Numbered from the stretch's first letter, positions 1 to 11,549 are shown. The stretch is 64,000 nt of DNA from Omphiscola glabra (GCA_964017045.1 OZ024808.1:27121995-27185994); one strand, 5' to 3'. Notes: generated by a model from the sequence alone, not told the origin. A program made the numbers and translations.

Positions 1-1107
1 CTTGCGAGAGACGGCAGAATACTACTGCAGTGGCCGTGCGAGATGGCAGACTACTACCTCAGTGGCAGTGCGAGACGCCAGACTACTATCGCAGTGGCCA
101 TGCGAGACGCAGACTACTACCGCAGTGACCGAGTGAGACGGCACACTACTACAGCAGTGGCTGTGCGAGACGGCAGACTACTACAGCAGTGGCCGTGCGA
201 GACGGCAGACTACTACCGCAGTGACAGTGCGAAACGGCAGACCACTACCGCTGTGTTCGTGTGAGACGGCAGACTACTACTGCAGTGACCGTGCGAGACG
301 GCAGACTGCTACCGCAGTTACCGTGCGAGATGGCAGACTACTACCGCAGTGACGGTGCTAGACGGCAGACTACTACCGCAGTGACCGTGCGAGACAACAG
401 ACTACTACCGCGGTGGCCGTGCGAGAGACGACAGACTACTACTGCAGTGGCCGTGCGAGACGGCAGACTACTATCGCAGTAACCGTGCGAGAGACGGCAG
501 ACTACTACTGCAGTGACCGTGCGAGAGACGGCAGACTACTATTGCTGTGACCATGCGAGAGATTGCAGACTACTACCACTGTGAGCTTGCGAGAGACGGC
601 AGAATACTACTGCAGTGGCCGTGCGAGATGGCAGACTACTACCTCAGTGGCAGTGCGAGACGCCAGACTACTATCGCAGTGGCCATGCGAGACGCAGACT
701 ACTACCGCAGTGACCGAGTGAGACGGCACACTACTACAGCAGTGGCTGTGCGAGACGGCAGACTACTACAGCAGTGGCCGTGCGAGACGGCAGACTACTA
801 CCGCAGTGACAGTGCGAAACGGCAGACCACTACCGCTGTGTTCGTGTGAGACGGCAGACTACTACTGCAGTGACCGTGCGAGACGGCAGACTGCTACCGC
901 AGTTACCGTGCGAGATGGCAGACTACTACCGCAGTGACGGTGCTAGACGGCAGACTACTACCGCAGTGACCGTGCGAGACAACAGACTACTACCGCGGTG
1001 GCCGTGCGAGAGACGACAGACTACTACTGCAGTGGCCGTGCGAGACGGCAGACTACTATCGCAGTAACCGTGCGAGAGACGGCAGACTACTACTGCAGTG
1101 ACCGTGC
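1..1107. repeat. 585-bp higher-order duplication inside the minisatellite
   Basis: Bases 1-522 are repeated almost perfectly at 586-1,107 (offset 585 bp), including private variants such as the GAATACTACTGC unit and the CTCAGTGGCAGTGCG unit. The block contains many 32/34-bp units, so it is a recent multi-unit duplication. It probably extends left of the window. Confidence 0.9.
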
Positions 1108-4011
1108 GTGAGACGACAGACTACTACCGCAGTGGCCGTGCGAGACGGCAGACTACTACTGTAGTGACTGTGCAAGACGGCAGACTACTACTGCATTGAC
1201 CGTGTGAGAGACGACAAACTACTACCGCAGTGGCAGTGCGAGACAGCAGACTACTACCGCAGTGACCGTGCGAGAGATGGCAGACTACTACTGCAGTGAC
1301 CGTGCGAGAGACGACAGACTACTACTGCAGTGGTTGTGCAAGACGGCAGACTACTACCGCAGTGACCGTAAGAGAGACGGTAGACTACTACTGCAGTGAC
1401 CGTGCGAGAGACGACAGACTACTACTGCAGTGGCCGTGCGAGACGGCAGACTACTACCGCAGTGGCCATGCGAGACGGCAGACTACAACTGCAGTGGCCG
1501 TGCGAGACGGCAGACTACTACTGCAGTGGCCTTGCGAGACGGCAGACTACTACTGCAGTGACCTTGCAAGAGACGAAAGACTACTACCGCAGTGTCCGTG
1601 TGAGACTGCAGACTACTACTGCAGTGACTGTGCGAGGGACGACAAATTACTACAGCAGTGACCGTGCGAGACGGCAGACTACTACCGCAGTGACCGTGCG
1701 AGACGGCAGACTACTACCGCTGTGGCTGTGCGAGACGGCAGACTACTACTGCAGTGGCCGTGCGAGACGGCAGACTACTACTGCAGTGGCAGTGCGAGAC
1801 GGCAGACTACTACCGCAGTGACCGTGCGAGAGACGTCAGACTATTACTGCAGTGGTTGTGCGAGATGGCAAACTACTACCGCAGTGACCGTAAGAGAGAC
1901 GGCATACTACTACTGCAGTGACCGTGCGAGAGACGACAGACTACAACTGTTGTAGCCTTGCGAGACGGCAGACTACTACTGCAGTGGCAGTGCGAGGCGG
2001 CAGACTACTACCACAGTGACCGTGCGAGAGACGACAGACTAATACTGCAGTGGCCGTGCAAGAGACGACAGACTACTACAGCAGTGGCCGTGCGAGACGG
2101 CAGACTACTACTGCTGTGACCATGCAAGAGACGACAGACTACTACAGCAGTGGCCGTGCGAGACGGCAGACTACTACCACAGTGGCGGTGCGAGACGGCA
2201 GACTACTACTGCAATGACCGTGCAAGAGACGACAGACTACTACAGCAGTGGCCGTGCGAGACGGCAGACTACTACTGCAGTGACCGTGCGAGAGACGGCA
2301 GACTACTACTGCAGTGGCCGTGCAAGAGACGACAGACTATTACAGCAGTGGCCGTGCGAGACGGCAGACTACTACTGCTGTGACCGTGCAAGAGACGACA
2401 GACTACTACAGCAGTGGCCGTGCGAGACGACAGCCTACTCTTGCAGTGGCTGTGCAAGAGACGACAGACAACTACTGCAGTGACAGTGCGAGAGACGACA
2501 GACTACTACAGCAGTGACTGTGCGAGAGACGACAGACTACTACCGCAGTGACCGTGTGAGACGGCAGACTACTACTGCAGTGACAGTGCAAGACGGCAGA
2601 CTACTACTGCAGTGACCTTGCAAGAGACGACAGACTACTACTGCAGTGACCTTGCGAGAGACGACAGACTACTACCGCAGTGAACGTGCTAGACGGCAGA
2701 CTACAACTGCAGTGAATGTGCGAGAGACGACAGACTACTACTGCAGTGACTGTGCGAGAGACGACAGCCTACTGCTGCAGTGACCGTGCAAGAGACGACA
2801 GACTACTACCGCAGTAACCGTGCGAAAGACGACAGACTACAACCGCTGTGGCCGTGCGAGACGGCAGACTACTACCGCAGTGACCGTGCGAGATGGCAGA
2901 CTACTACTGCAGTGACCGTGCGAGAGACGACAGCCTACTACTGCAGTGACCGTGCAAGAGACGACAGACTACTACTGCAGTGGCCGTGCAAGAGACGACA
3001 GACAACTACTGTAGTGACATTGCAAGAGACGACAGACTACTACAACAGTGGCCGTGCGAGACGGCAGACTACTACTGCAGTGGCTGTGCAAGAGACGACA
3101 GACTACTACAGCAGTGGCCGTGCGAGACGACAGCCTACTACTGCAGTGACCGTGCGAGAGACGACAGACTACTACTGCAGTGGCCGTGCAAGAGACGACA
3201 GACAACTACTGCAGTGACAGTGCGAGAGACGACAGACTACTACTGCAGTGACCTTGCGAGAGACGGCAGACTGCTACAGCAGTGACTGTGCGAGAGACGA
3301 CAGACTACTACCGCAGTGACCGTTTGAGACGGCAGACTACTACTGCAGTGACTGTGCAAGACGGCAGACTACTATTGCAGTGACCGTGCGAGAGACGACA
3401 GACTACTACTGCAGTGACCGTGCGAGAGACGACAGACTACTACCTCAGTGAACGTGCTAGACGGCAGACTACAACTGCAGTGAATGTGCGAAAGACGACA
3501 GACTACTACTGCAGTGACCGTGCGAGAGACGACAGCCTACTGCTGCAGTGACCGTGCAAGAGACGACAGACTACTACCGCAGTGACTGTGCGAAAGACGA
3601 CAGACTACAACCGCTGTGGCCGTGCGAGACGGCAGACTACTACCGCAGTGACGTGCGAGACGGCAGACTACTACTGCAGTGACTGTGCGAGAGCGACATA
3701 CTACTACTGCAGTGACCGTGCGAGAGACGACAGCCTACTACTGCAGTGGCAGTGCGAGACGGCAGACTACTACCGCAGTGACCGTGCGAGAGACGGCAGA
3801 CTACTACTGCAGTGACCTTGTGAGAGACGACAGACTACTACCGCAGTGGCAGTGCGAGACGGCAGACTACTACCGCAGTGGCCATACGAGACGGCAGACT
3901 ACTACTGCAGTGGCCGTGCGAGAGACGACAGACTACTACCGCAGTGACCGTGCTAGAAGGCAGACTTCTACCGCAGTGGCAGTGCGAGATGGCAGACTAC
4001 TACTGCAGTGA

Positions 4012-4016
4012 CCGTG
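4012..4016. repeat. Target-site duplication CCGTG (left)
   Basis: CCGTG directly precedes the 5' LTR and is repeated at 8,966-8,970 after the 3' LTR. Removing the element and one CCGTG restores a normal minisatellite unit (GTGACCGTGCGAGAGACG). Confidence 0.93.
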
Positions 4017-4358
4017 TGTCAAGGGTATGAAATCAATGTAGTTATGTTTGTAAGTAAATCATGTTGAGTTAGAGAGTATAGGTGTAGCGTTGTATATTGT
4101 GCGTGAATGTTGTGACGTATTTGGGTAGGGGAAGTGACGCATTAGTTTAGTGTAGTGTAGGGAGTGGAATGTAGATGGCGGTTGGACAAAAGGATGTTGA
4201 ATAGCGATGTTGTAGAACCTTAGGAAGGAGAGCTGTGTGCCTTGCGTTTCCTGATAATTAAAGTTATAGCTATGAAAAGGACTTGAGTTGTTACTAATGA
4301 CTGAATTAGTTGAAGAACTTGATTGAATGATCCAATCCTGAGGACATAGAAGTTGACA
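4017..4358 (+). repeat. 5' LTR of copy 1
   Basis: 342 bp, TG...CA ends, about 99% identical to 8,624-8,965. Differences seen include GGCGGTTGG/GGCGTTTGG and GGAGAGCTG/GGAGAGATG. Confidence 0.93.
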
Positions 4359-4362
4359 TTGA

Positions 4363-4381
4363 TGGCTACTCGTCCGAGATT
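4363..4381 (+). other. Candidate primer-binding site
   Basis: The sequence TGGCTACTCGTCCGAGATT begins 4 bases after the LTR, in the position where the 3' end of a tRNA would anneal. The same region of copy 2 reads GGGCTACTAGTCCGAGATT. I could not assign a tRNA. Confidence 0.45.
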
Positions 4382-4496
4382 GGAAAACATCATTTTCTTA
4401 CTTGAGGTAAAGTCCAAGAACTTTCTTATACTTTTGTGAAGTTACAAGTATCGTCGCTGTCCCTTGTTTCAAGGTCGGAGCTCTGATGCCACCGTG

Positions 4497-4888
4497 TATC
4501 AAGTGTGTATGAGTTGCATACACCAGTGACTCCATTAACTACCTACGTCCTGTATCAAGTGTGTATGAGTTGCATACACCAGTGACTCCATTAACTACCT
4601 AAGTCCTGTATCAAGTGTGTATGAGTTGCATACACCAGTGACTCCATTAACTACCTAAGTCCTGTATCAAGTGTGTATGAGTTGCATACACCAGTGACTC
4701 CATTAACTACCTAAGTCCTGTATCAAGTGTGTATGAGTTGCATACACCAGTGACTCCATTAACTACCTACGTCCTGTATCAAGTGTGTATGAGTTGCATA
4801 CACCAGTGACTCCATTAACTACCTACGTCCTGTATCAAGTGTTTATGAGTTGCATACACCAGTGACTCCATTAACTACCTACGTCCTG
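4497..4888 (+). repeat. 56-bp leader repeat, 7 units, each with a hairpin
   Basis: Seven units at exact 56-bp spacing (4,497, 4,553, 4,609, 4,665, 4,721, 4,777, 4,833). Each unit contains GTGTATG-AGTTG-CATACAC, a 7-bp stem with a 5-base loop. The units lie in the untranslated leader of the LTR element and are absent from copy 2, so they are a copy-specific expansion. Confidence 0.93.
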
Positions 4889-4938
4889 TATCAGGCTAGT
4901 TATGTTAACTGCGCCTGGCCGTTATTCAAGTTAACAAC

Positions 4939-5158
4939 GTCCTGCCCTGTATGAAGTTACGAAGGTCGTGTCCAGTTACAGTGAAATAACAATGTCATGC
5001 CCTGTATGAAGTTACGAAGGTCGTGTCCAGTTACAGTGAAATAACAATGTCCTGCCCTGTATGAAGTTACGAAGGTCGTGTCCAGTTACAGTGAAATAAC
5101 AATGTCCTGCCCTGTATGAAGTTACGAAGGTCGTGTCCGGCTCCAGTGAAATAACTAC
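4939..5158 (+). repeat. 55-bp leader repeat, 4 units
   Basis: Four units start at 4,939, 4,994, 5,049 and 5,104, each opening GTCCTGCCCTGTATGAAG or a close variant. The array is part of the leader of the LTR element. Confidence 0.92.
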
Positions 5159-5176
5159 GCCTCGCCCTGAAGTTAC

Positions 5177-5372
5177 CAGTGTCGTCGCCCGAACAAGCTG
5201 TGTGTCGTCGCCCGAGCAAGCTGTGTGTCGCCGTCTGAACAAGCTGTTTTGTCGTCGCCCGAACAAGCTGTGTGTCGTCGCCCGAACAAGCTGTGTGTCG
5301 TCGCCTGAACAAGCTGTGTGTCGTTGCCCGAACAAGCTGTGTGTCGTCGTCCGAACAGGCTTTGTGTCGCCT
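5177..5372 (+). repeat. 23-bp leader repeat, about 8 units
   Basis: Units of the type GTCGTCGCCCGAACAAGC followed by TGTGT, slightly degenerate towards the right. Short open frames here on both strands are repeat artefacts. Beyond it, 5,640-5,920 holds weaker degenerate repeats of GATGTCCCGTG and TGTCCGGTCACCCA that are also present in copy 2. Confidence 0.85.
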
Positions 5373-6224
5373 GTCCGAACTCATCTGAGTCTGTTAAGTA
5401 AAATCCTCGTCCGAGGTGTGAAGTATTCTGACCCATCCGTCCGAAGCTGTGTGGGGTGCTCGTCGGAAGCTGTCTTCTGTCTCAACCAAATCACCTGTCG
5501 GATGTTATGAACCGCTGATCGGTGTATTCTTCTGAGCTTTACACCGCCCTTTGCTGTTACCACCGCTGACACACCCCGCTGTTGCTGTAGACCGCAGTGG
5601 TTATTGACCGTCGTGGCAGTGCTGTATTAAGCTGCATATGAACTGTCTGTCGGTGAGTGCCTACATCGTGTCCAGTGTCCAGTGAGCTCTCGATGTCCCG
5701 TGGCCCTGTCCGGTCACCCAGTTGATCAACGTCCTGTATCATCGAGCCATTGATGTCCTATCCTGCATCACGCTGCCTATGCACCCATCCTGCATTGAGG
5801 AGTCACCCACGAACTGTCCAGTGTCGGCGATTCGCCTACATCCTGTCCAGTGAGCTGCCGATGTCCCGTGATCTGTTCTGGTCACCCACACCCTATGACT
5901 GTGTCTCCAGTGAATTGCCATCCATTAACATTGAAGTTCGTGAGAGAACCATTGACAATTAACCTAAGAACAATTGTCACTTAATTAAGTCCAAGTGTGT
6001 TGTTTTTAAATGTTTTAATTATTCCTGTAGGACATTCCACTAACCAGGCAAGGTGTATTTTTTTTTCTTTATAACATTTTTTGTGTAAAATTTCGTAAGT
6101 ATAGTTAATTTTTTTTACCCTATTTAGATTTTAACTTTTTGCCAGAACTAGTTTAAACAGACTGCGATTGGTCCTTAAACCTTAATTATTATTCACTGTA
6201 TAATCACCCCTAATCTGTATTGCT

Positions 6225-8318
6225 ATGGCGGGATATGTTAGTGAGAAATGGACGTTACAGGAAATTAGACGTCGGGGTTTAGCACTCCATTATCAAGGAG
6301 ACGAACTTGTGCAATTTATAAAGGGCATGTGGGAAAAACAGAGAGAGCAAGAACGAATAGAAACGCAGATAGCGCAAGAACATATAGATAAACAGAGATA
6401 CATAGAACGAACAGCCAAACAGAGATATGTAGAACGTACATCCAAACAGAGATATGTAGAACGTACAGCCAGACAGAGACAGTACGAACCTAGAGATAGA
6501 CAGAAGCAATACGAAACTCAAAAACTAGATGAAGAAATTAGACTTGCGAAGTTAGAAGCAGAACGACGAACAAGTATTTTAAAGAGACAGGCAAATTACT
6601 TTAAGGACCGTGACGATGATGATAGTCAGGAACAGGAAATACATGGCATTGCCAGTATTTACTGTGAGAATCCCTATAAAAATGTTGATCGGGTTTGTCA
6701 CGATAAAACTGAAAATAACTTAATTGGCAAACAGAGATATGTAGAGCGTACAGCCAAACAGAATTATATAGATGGCATTACCAGCTTTTACTGTGAGGAT
6801 CCCTATGAACAATTTAATGAGTTTGATATTAATGAATCTGAACTTGATAAATTAAAAATAGAAGAGGCAGATAAACAGAAACAAAATGAACTTGATAAGT
6901 TAAAAATAGAGGCAGATAAACAGAAACAAATTGAACTTGTAAAGTTAAAAATAGAGGCAGATAAAAAGAGACAATTCGAACTGGATAAGTTAAAAATAGA
7001 GGCAGATACACAGAGACAATTTGAACTTGATAAGTTAAAAATAGAGGCAGAAAAACAGATACAAATTGAACTTGATAAGTTAAAAATAGAGGAAGATAAA
7101 AAGAGACAATTTGAACTGGATAAGTTAAAAATCGAGGCAGATAAACAAAGACAGTTTGAACTGGATAAGTTAAAAATAGAAGAGGAAGATAAGCAGAGAC
7201 AATTCGAACTGGATAAGTTAAAAATAGTTGAGGCCGATAAACAGAGACAATTTGAACTTGATAAGTTAAAAATAGAAGAAGATAAGCAGAGACAATTCGA
7301 ACTGGATAAGTTAAAAATAGTTGAGGCCGATAAACAGAGACAATTTGAACTGGATAAGTTTAAAATAGAAGCGGATAAACAGATACAATTCGACCTTGAG
7401 ACATTGAGAATAAAGTTAGATAAAGAAACTAGATTGGTGGAAGCAGGTGATACACAATTTTACCATGTACAAGTGAATCTTGATAATGTACCAGATATCA
7501 TTTTTGATGAACAAGATGATGCTTATGATGTAAAGTTTAGTAATGAAAATATTATTTTTGATGGCGTACACGCTACCATCTTTGGTGGCGCACAAGATGA
7601 TTTACAAACTTTAGGTTTTGTTGATGTGCAACTGGGATATGAGAATTTTTTACTGGAGAGAGATTTTAATTATGTACAAGAGGTAGACTTTGATTTGGGT
7701 TTTGTGAGGGATGAAAATTTGGGTTTTCTTCATGAGAATTTTGTGGAAGAGGAAAATTTGAGTTTAGTGGATGAGGAAAATGTGTGTTTTGATTTTGAAG
7801 GTGTTAGAACCTGGACAAGCCACGGTTGTCACGATGTAGAGGCCGTGAACTTGTCAGGGGCCGTCTTACGAAGGGGACGTAATGTCAACAAAGTGGAAGT
7901 CATTGGGGACGACTTCACGTGGACCTACGAGGGTCGTAGTCCACGAGCTGAATTTAGTAGTGGTGTGGAGGTCAATGGTTGCTCAAGGCTTGAGAACCGT
8001 GTTTGTGTTGGGTCTGGTTTGGACTCGGGCGGTCTTGGTGAGAACAGAGGGGTTGGCTTTTATGGAGTCTCCGTGGTGGAGATGAGTGTTTTCACTAACG
8101 TGGGGTTAGGTGAGAGCAGTTTTGGTTTGTTTAAGAAGTGTCATGATTTGTTTTGTAATGTATTATTATGTTATGCATATGACAAAGTACTTTTTGGAGT
8201 TGTTTTGGTGTTAAGCCTTGGAAAAGTATTGTTATTTGAGCAGGAAATGTTTAGATGGGGGAAAGATGTACACGTCTTGTGGAAAGCGACTGACAAGAGA
8301 GATATACCGCCCTCTTAA
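6225..8318 (+). CDS. Gag-like coiled-coil protein of LTR element copy 1 (697 aa)
   Basis: The single long frame of the element, starting MAGYVSEKWTLQEIR. The N-terminal ~50 residues resemble the start of Ty3/Gypsy Gag proteins, which pair a short helical segment with a charged coiled coil; this is family knowledge plus my inference. Residues about 60-100 hold repeated QRYVERT motifs. Residues about 205-395 are a 14-16-residue repeat of the ELDKLKIEADKQRQF type, about 13 units, predicted as one long charged coiled coil. Residues about 405-520 are acidic. The C-terminal ~180 residues are glycine- and serine-rich with a hydrophobic segment near 660-680. No CCHC zinc knuckle, protease or polymerase motif is visible. 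The C-terminal half is nearly identical to copy 2, which lacks the coiled-coil expansion. Confidence 0.85.
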   Translation: MAGYVSEKWTLQEIRRRGLALHYQGDELVQFIKGMWEKQREQERIETQIAQEHIDKQRYIERTAKQRYVERTSKQRYVERTARQRQYEPRDRQKQYETQKLDEEIRLAKLEAERRTSILKRQANYFKDRDDDDSQEQEIHGIASIYCENPYKNVDRVCHDKTENNLIGKQRYVERTAKQNYIDGITSFYCEDPYEQFNEFDINESELDKLKIEEADKQKQNELDKLKIEADKQKQIELVKLKIEADKKRQFELDKLKIEADTQRQFELDKLKIEAEKQIQIELDKLKIEEDKKRQFELDKLKIEADKQRQFELDKLKIEEEDKQRQFELDKLKIVEADKQRQFELDKLKIEEDKQRQFELDKLKIVEADKQRQFELDKFKIEADKQIQFDLETLRIKLDKETRLVEAGDTQFYHVQVNLDNVPDIIFDEQDDAYDVKFSNENIIFDGVHATIFGGAQDDLQTLGFVDVQLGYENFLLERDFNYVQEVDFDLGFVRDENLGFLHENFVEEENLSLVDEENVCFDFEGVRTWTSHGCHDVEAVNLSGAVLRRGRNVNKVEVIGDDFTWTYEGRSPRAEFSSGVEVNGCSRLENRVCVGSGLDSGGLGENRGVGFYGVSVVEMSVFTNVGLGESSFGLFKKCHDLFCNVLLCYAYDKVLFGVVLVLSLGKVLLFEQEMFRWGKDVHVLWKATDKRDIPPS

Positions 8319-8604
8319 AATCAACTGGACAGTTGACGGCTGTCTTAATGACTCTACGGATGGTGACATTTTTTTTTCTCTTCAGCAGTCAGGATATTGT
8401 TTTCCCTGTTTCATTAATTAATTTTTGAATGTGTCATGATTTGACTATTACTATAATCGCTTGGACTTGTTGATAATATCGATGGTGGTTATGTAAATTT
8501 ACTGTATGATGTTTTGCCAAGGTTATATAGTTTTACATTAACTAATAATTTCATACACTGACTTTAAATTTTGTTTGGAAGATTCTACTCGTGGAGTAGA
8601 ATCT

Positions 8605-8620
8605 AAGCGGAAGAGGGGGG
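8605..8620 (+). promoter_or_regulatory. Polypurine tract
   Basis: AAGCGGAAGAGGGGGG lies 3 bases before the 3' LTR, the usual site for plus-strand priming in LTR retrotransposons. Copy 2 has the same tract in inverse orientation near 30,544-30,560. Confidence 0.85.
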
Positions 8621-8623
8621 ATA

Positions 8624-8965
8624 TGTCAAGGGTATGAAATCAATGTAGTTATGTTTGTAAGTAAATCATGTTGAGTTAGAGAGTATAGGTGTAGCGTTGT
8701 ATATTGTGCGTGAATGTTGTGACGTATTTGGGTAGGGGAAGTGACGCATTAGTTTAGTGTAGTGTAGGGAGTGGAATGTAGATGGCGTTTGGACAAAAGG
8801 ATGTTGAATAGCGATGTTGTAGAACCTTAGGAAGGAGAGATGTGTGCCTTGCGTTTCCTGATAATTAAAGTTATAGCTATGAAAAGGACTTGAGTTGTTA
8901 CTAATGACTGAATAAGTTGAAGAACTTGATTGAATGATCCAATCCTGAGGACATTGAAGTTGACA
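8624..8965 (+). repeat. 3' LTR of copy 1
   Basis: 342 bp, TGTCAAGG...TTGACA, followed directly by the target duplication CCGTG (8,966-8,970). Confidence 0.93.
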
Positions 8966-9943
8966 CCGTGCGAGAGACGACAGACTACTACCGCAGTGGC
9001 CGTGCGAGACGGCAGACTACTAGCGCAATGACCATGCAAGACGGCAGACTACTACTGCAGTGACAGTGCGAGACGGCAGACTACTACTGAAGTGACCGTG
9101 CGAGAGACGGCAGACTACTACCGCAGTGACCGTGCGAGACGTCAGACTACTACTGCAGTGACCATGCGAGAGACGACAGACTACTACCGCAGTGGCCGTG
9201 CGAGACAGCAGACTACTACTGCAGTGGCCATGCGAGACGACAGACTACTACTGCAGTGGCAGTGCGAGACGGCAGACTACTACTGCAGTGACAGTGCGAG
9301 ACGGCAGACTACTACCGCAGTGACCGTGCGAGACGGCAGACTACTATAGCAGTGACCGTGCGAGACGGCAGACTACTACCACAGTGACCGTGCTAGACGG
9401 CAGACTAGTACCGCTGTAACCGTGCGTGCGAGACGGCAGACTACTACCGCAATGACCGTGCGAGACGGCAGACTACTACCGCGGTGACCGTGCGAGACAG
9501 CAGACTACTACCGCAGTGACTGTGCGAGACGTCAGACTACTACCGCAGTGACCGTGCGAGACGGCAGACTACTACCACAGTGACCGTGCTAGACGGCAGA
9601 CTAGTACCGCTGTGGCTGTGCGAGACGGCAGACTACTACCGCAGTTGCTGTGCGAGACGGCAGACTACTACCGCAGTGACCGTGCGAGAGACGACAGACT
9701 ACTACTGCAGTGGCCGTGCGAGACGACAGACTACTACCGCAGTGACCGTGCGAGAGACAGCAGACTACTACTGTAGTGACCGTGCGAGAGACGACAGACT
9801 ACTACCGCAATGGCAGCGCGAGGCTGCAGACTACTACCGCAGTGACCGTGCGAGACGGCAGACTACTACTGCAGTGACCGTGCGAGAGACGACAGACTAC
9901 TACTGCAGTGGCCGTGCGAGACGGCAGACTACTACTGCAGTCG
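8966..9943. repeat. 32/34-bp minisatellite array (right part)
   Basis: Continues the array of 1-4,016 after the LTR element. It ends abruptly at CTGCAG, where a reverse-transcriptase fragment (CGTCGTCGTTCC...) begins. The matching place in unit B (about 43,700) has no minisatellite. Confidence 0.95.
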
Positions 9944-10085
9944 TCGTCGTTCCTCCAATGGTGACCAACTCAGTTTTTCCATCATGCTGCCAACAATTCA
10001 GGTGTTTCTGTAGTGGTTAATGACAAAGCGTGCTGCCGGTCGCTGGACCACCTCCAACTTGTCTGTTTGCTATGGAAATACATTT
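9944..10085 (-). pseudogene. Non-LTR reverse transcriptase C-terminal fragment
   Basis: Read on the - strand it gives DKLEVVQRPAARFVINHYR and then VGSMMEKLSWSPLEERR, the thumb/C-terminal region typical of jockey-like retrotransposons (VQRRAARFV...SSVTxML..LGW). It is a broken relic of about 45 codons. The same relic, extending further, lies at 43,555-43,860. Confidence 0.7.
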
Positions 10086-10573
10086 ATTTGTCTGTCATAA
10101 GAACGAGTCAAAATTGATATTGATTTAAGCCAAGAAAACTAGGTGCCCCGACCGTAATCAATAAAAACCAATGTCTTTTCGTGCTTTCTCAATTTTATGA
10201 GATTGTAAAAAAAGCATTATCTTTGCGTTACTGGGTATATTATATTTCTATTTAACATTCAGTTTTAGAATGGGCGTGAACGATTGAAAAATAAAATGCG
10301 TCTCAACTGTTGCCAGCAAGTACACAAAAGCTTTACAGAGATCAAATTAAATTTGGGGGTTGGGGGTGGATGGGTTGGTTGCGGGTATTTTTCTAACTAT
10401 TGATTTTCTTTGTTAAAGTTATATCGATGGTAATTTTAGATTTACACAAGTTATTGTAGATAACAAGGGTGGACGTGGCAAGACTTTTATGCTGACCAAT
10501 GTCAATCTTTTGAAGCTGAGACCGTTACACATTCTAGTTTCTGAAAATCTTCTCATTTTATTTATTTTTATGT

Positions 10574-10953
10574 CAACTTTTTTATCTATTTTACAACGTT
10601 TTGTTTGAAACACACTCAAATTTGCGTTCTCTTAGAACTTTCTTTGCTCTAACAAAGACAAAACGTAACATTGATGTAATATACACTAATAAAATTCAGT
10701 TTTTCATTTTGTATCACCATTACACTTACATTCATGTATAACAAAAGACAACTTCAAACTCACCAACTTTTTTATCTATTTTACAACGTTTTGTTTTAAA
10801 CGCACTCAAATTTGCGTTCTCTTAGAACTTTCTTTGCTCTAACAAAGACAAAACGTAACATTGATGTAATATACACTAATAAAATTCAGTTTTTCATTTT
10901 GTATCACCATTACACTTACATTCATGTATAACAAAAGACAACTTCAAACTCAC
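10574..10953. repeat. 190-bp tandem duplication
   Basis: Two near-identical 190-bp copies start at 10,574 and 10,764 (both open CAACTTTTTTATCTATTTT). Unit B has only one partial copy at about 44,375, so the doubling is specific to unit A. Confidence 0.9.
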
Positions 10954-11549
10954 AATGTCACAAGAATATCATTTTTTTAAAAATATTATTTCGTGAAGTG
11001 ATTTTTTAAAATCAATTATTAAAACCAAAAGAAAATAAAGGAATTATTATAAGTGAAAGTGTGTCCAAATCGGAGCCCAGCGGTTCTAAAATTCGTTTGG
11101 CAAATTATATTTTACTGTTATATTGTCCGACTATGCGATGTGAAGCCAATATACACCATCTCATTAGTGCTAGGTCGCATTATGTCTGTATGAGTGCAAA
11201 TGAATGAGTGGTCACGAACATTTCTTGTACCCGGGATACTCTATATTATCTTATGTGTTCTGCAGAAGATGTTGTGTTAACTACTTATTGCATGGGGGCT
11301 TTTTGTCCCCTGAGCGTTATTAAGGAAATCTTTTGAAAGTTGACTGACCTCTTCACTGATTGTTACGCCTTTGTGTAGTATAATGCCAAGTAAGAGTAGA
11401 TTTTTAAACAACTTGTCTTCCCTGACCTTTCATTTGCCATTCTAGCATCTGAGTTTGCCCAATGTTTCCTCACTTCAGTAACAATGTCTCACTCACTGAA
11501 GGCATCAGTTAGCCTGAGGCTGAAAAGTGTTGGTGCCAGGACTCAGACT

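Larger units (their letters stand above)
1..4016. repeat. 32/34-bp minisatellite array (left part)
   Basis: A head-to-tail array whose unit reads roughly GAGACGGCAGACTACTAC then CGCAGTGACCGTGC, 32 bp long, with a common 34-bp form that carries an extra GA (GAGAGACG). Neither length is a multiple of three, so the array reads open in several frames on both strands. The repetitive ADYY/RRQTTTAV-type translations are therefore by-products, not proteins. The array starts before the window, is interrupted by an LTR retrotransposon at 4,017 and resumes at 8,966. Confidence 0.95.
4017..8965 (+). mobile_element. Young gag-only LTR retrotransposon, copy 1
   Basis: The element is 4,949 bp with 342-bp LTRs that start TGTCAAGG and end TTGACA, flanked by a perfect 5-bp target duplication. 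The two LTRs differ at about 4 positions (around 1%), so insertion is recent. Inside, in order, are a candidate primer-binding site, a leader built of three tandem-repeat families, one long ORF (6,225-8,318) and a polypurine tract. I find no protease, reverse transcriptase, RNase H or integrase, so it must be mobilised in trans. A second copy lies at 30,198-35,654 on the - strand. Confidence 0.93.

Noticed and set aside
43..4011. Many open frames of 60-145 codons with ADYY, RRQTTTAV and RDGRLL motifs
   Set aside because: They are the frames of a 32/34-bp minisatellite, open on both strands and in shifted frames, with no start or stop logic.
5012..5510. Overlapping cysteine-rich-looking frames on both strands
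   Set aside because: Arise from the 23-bp and 55-bp leader repeats of the LTR element.
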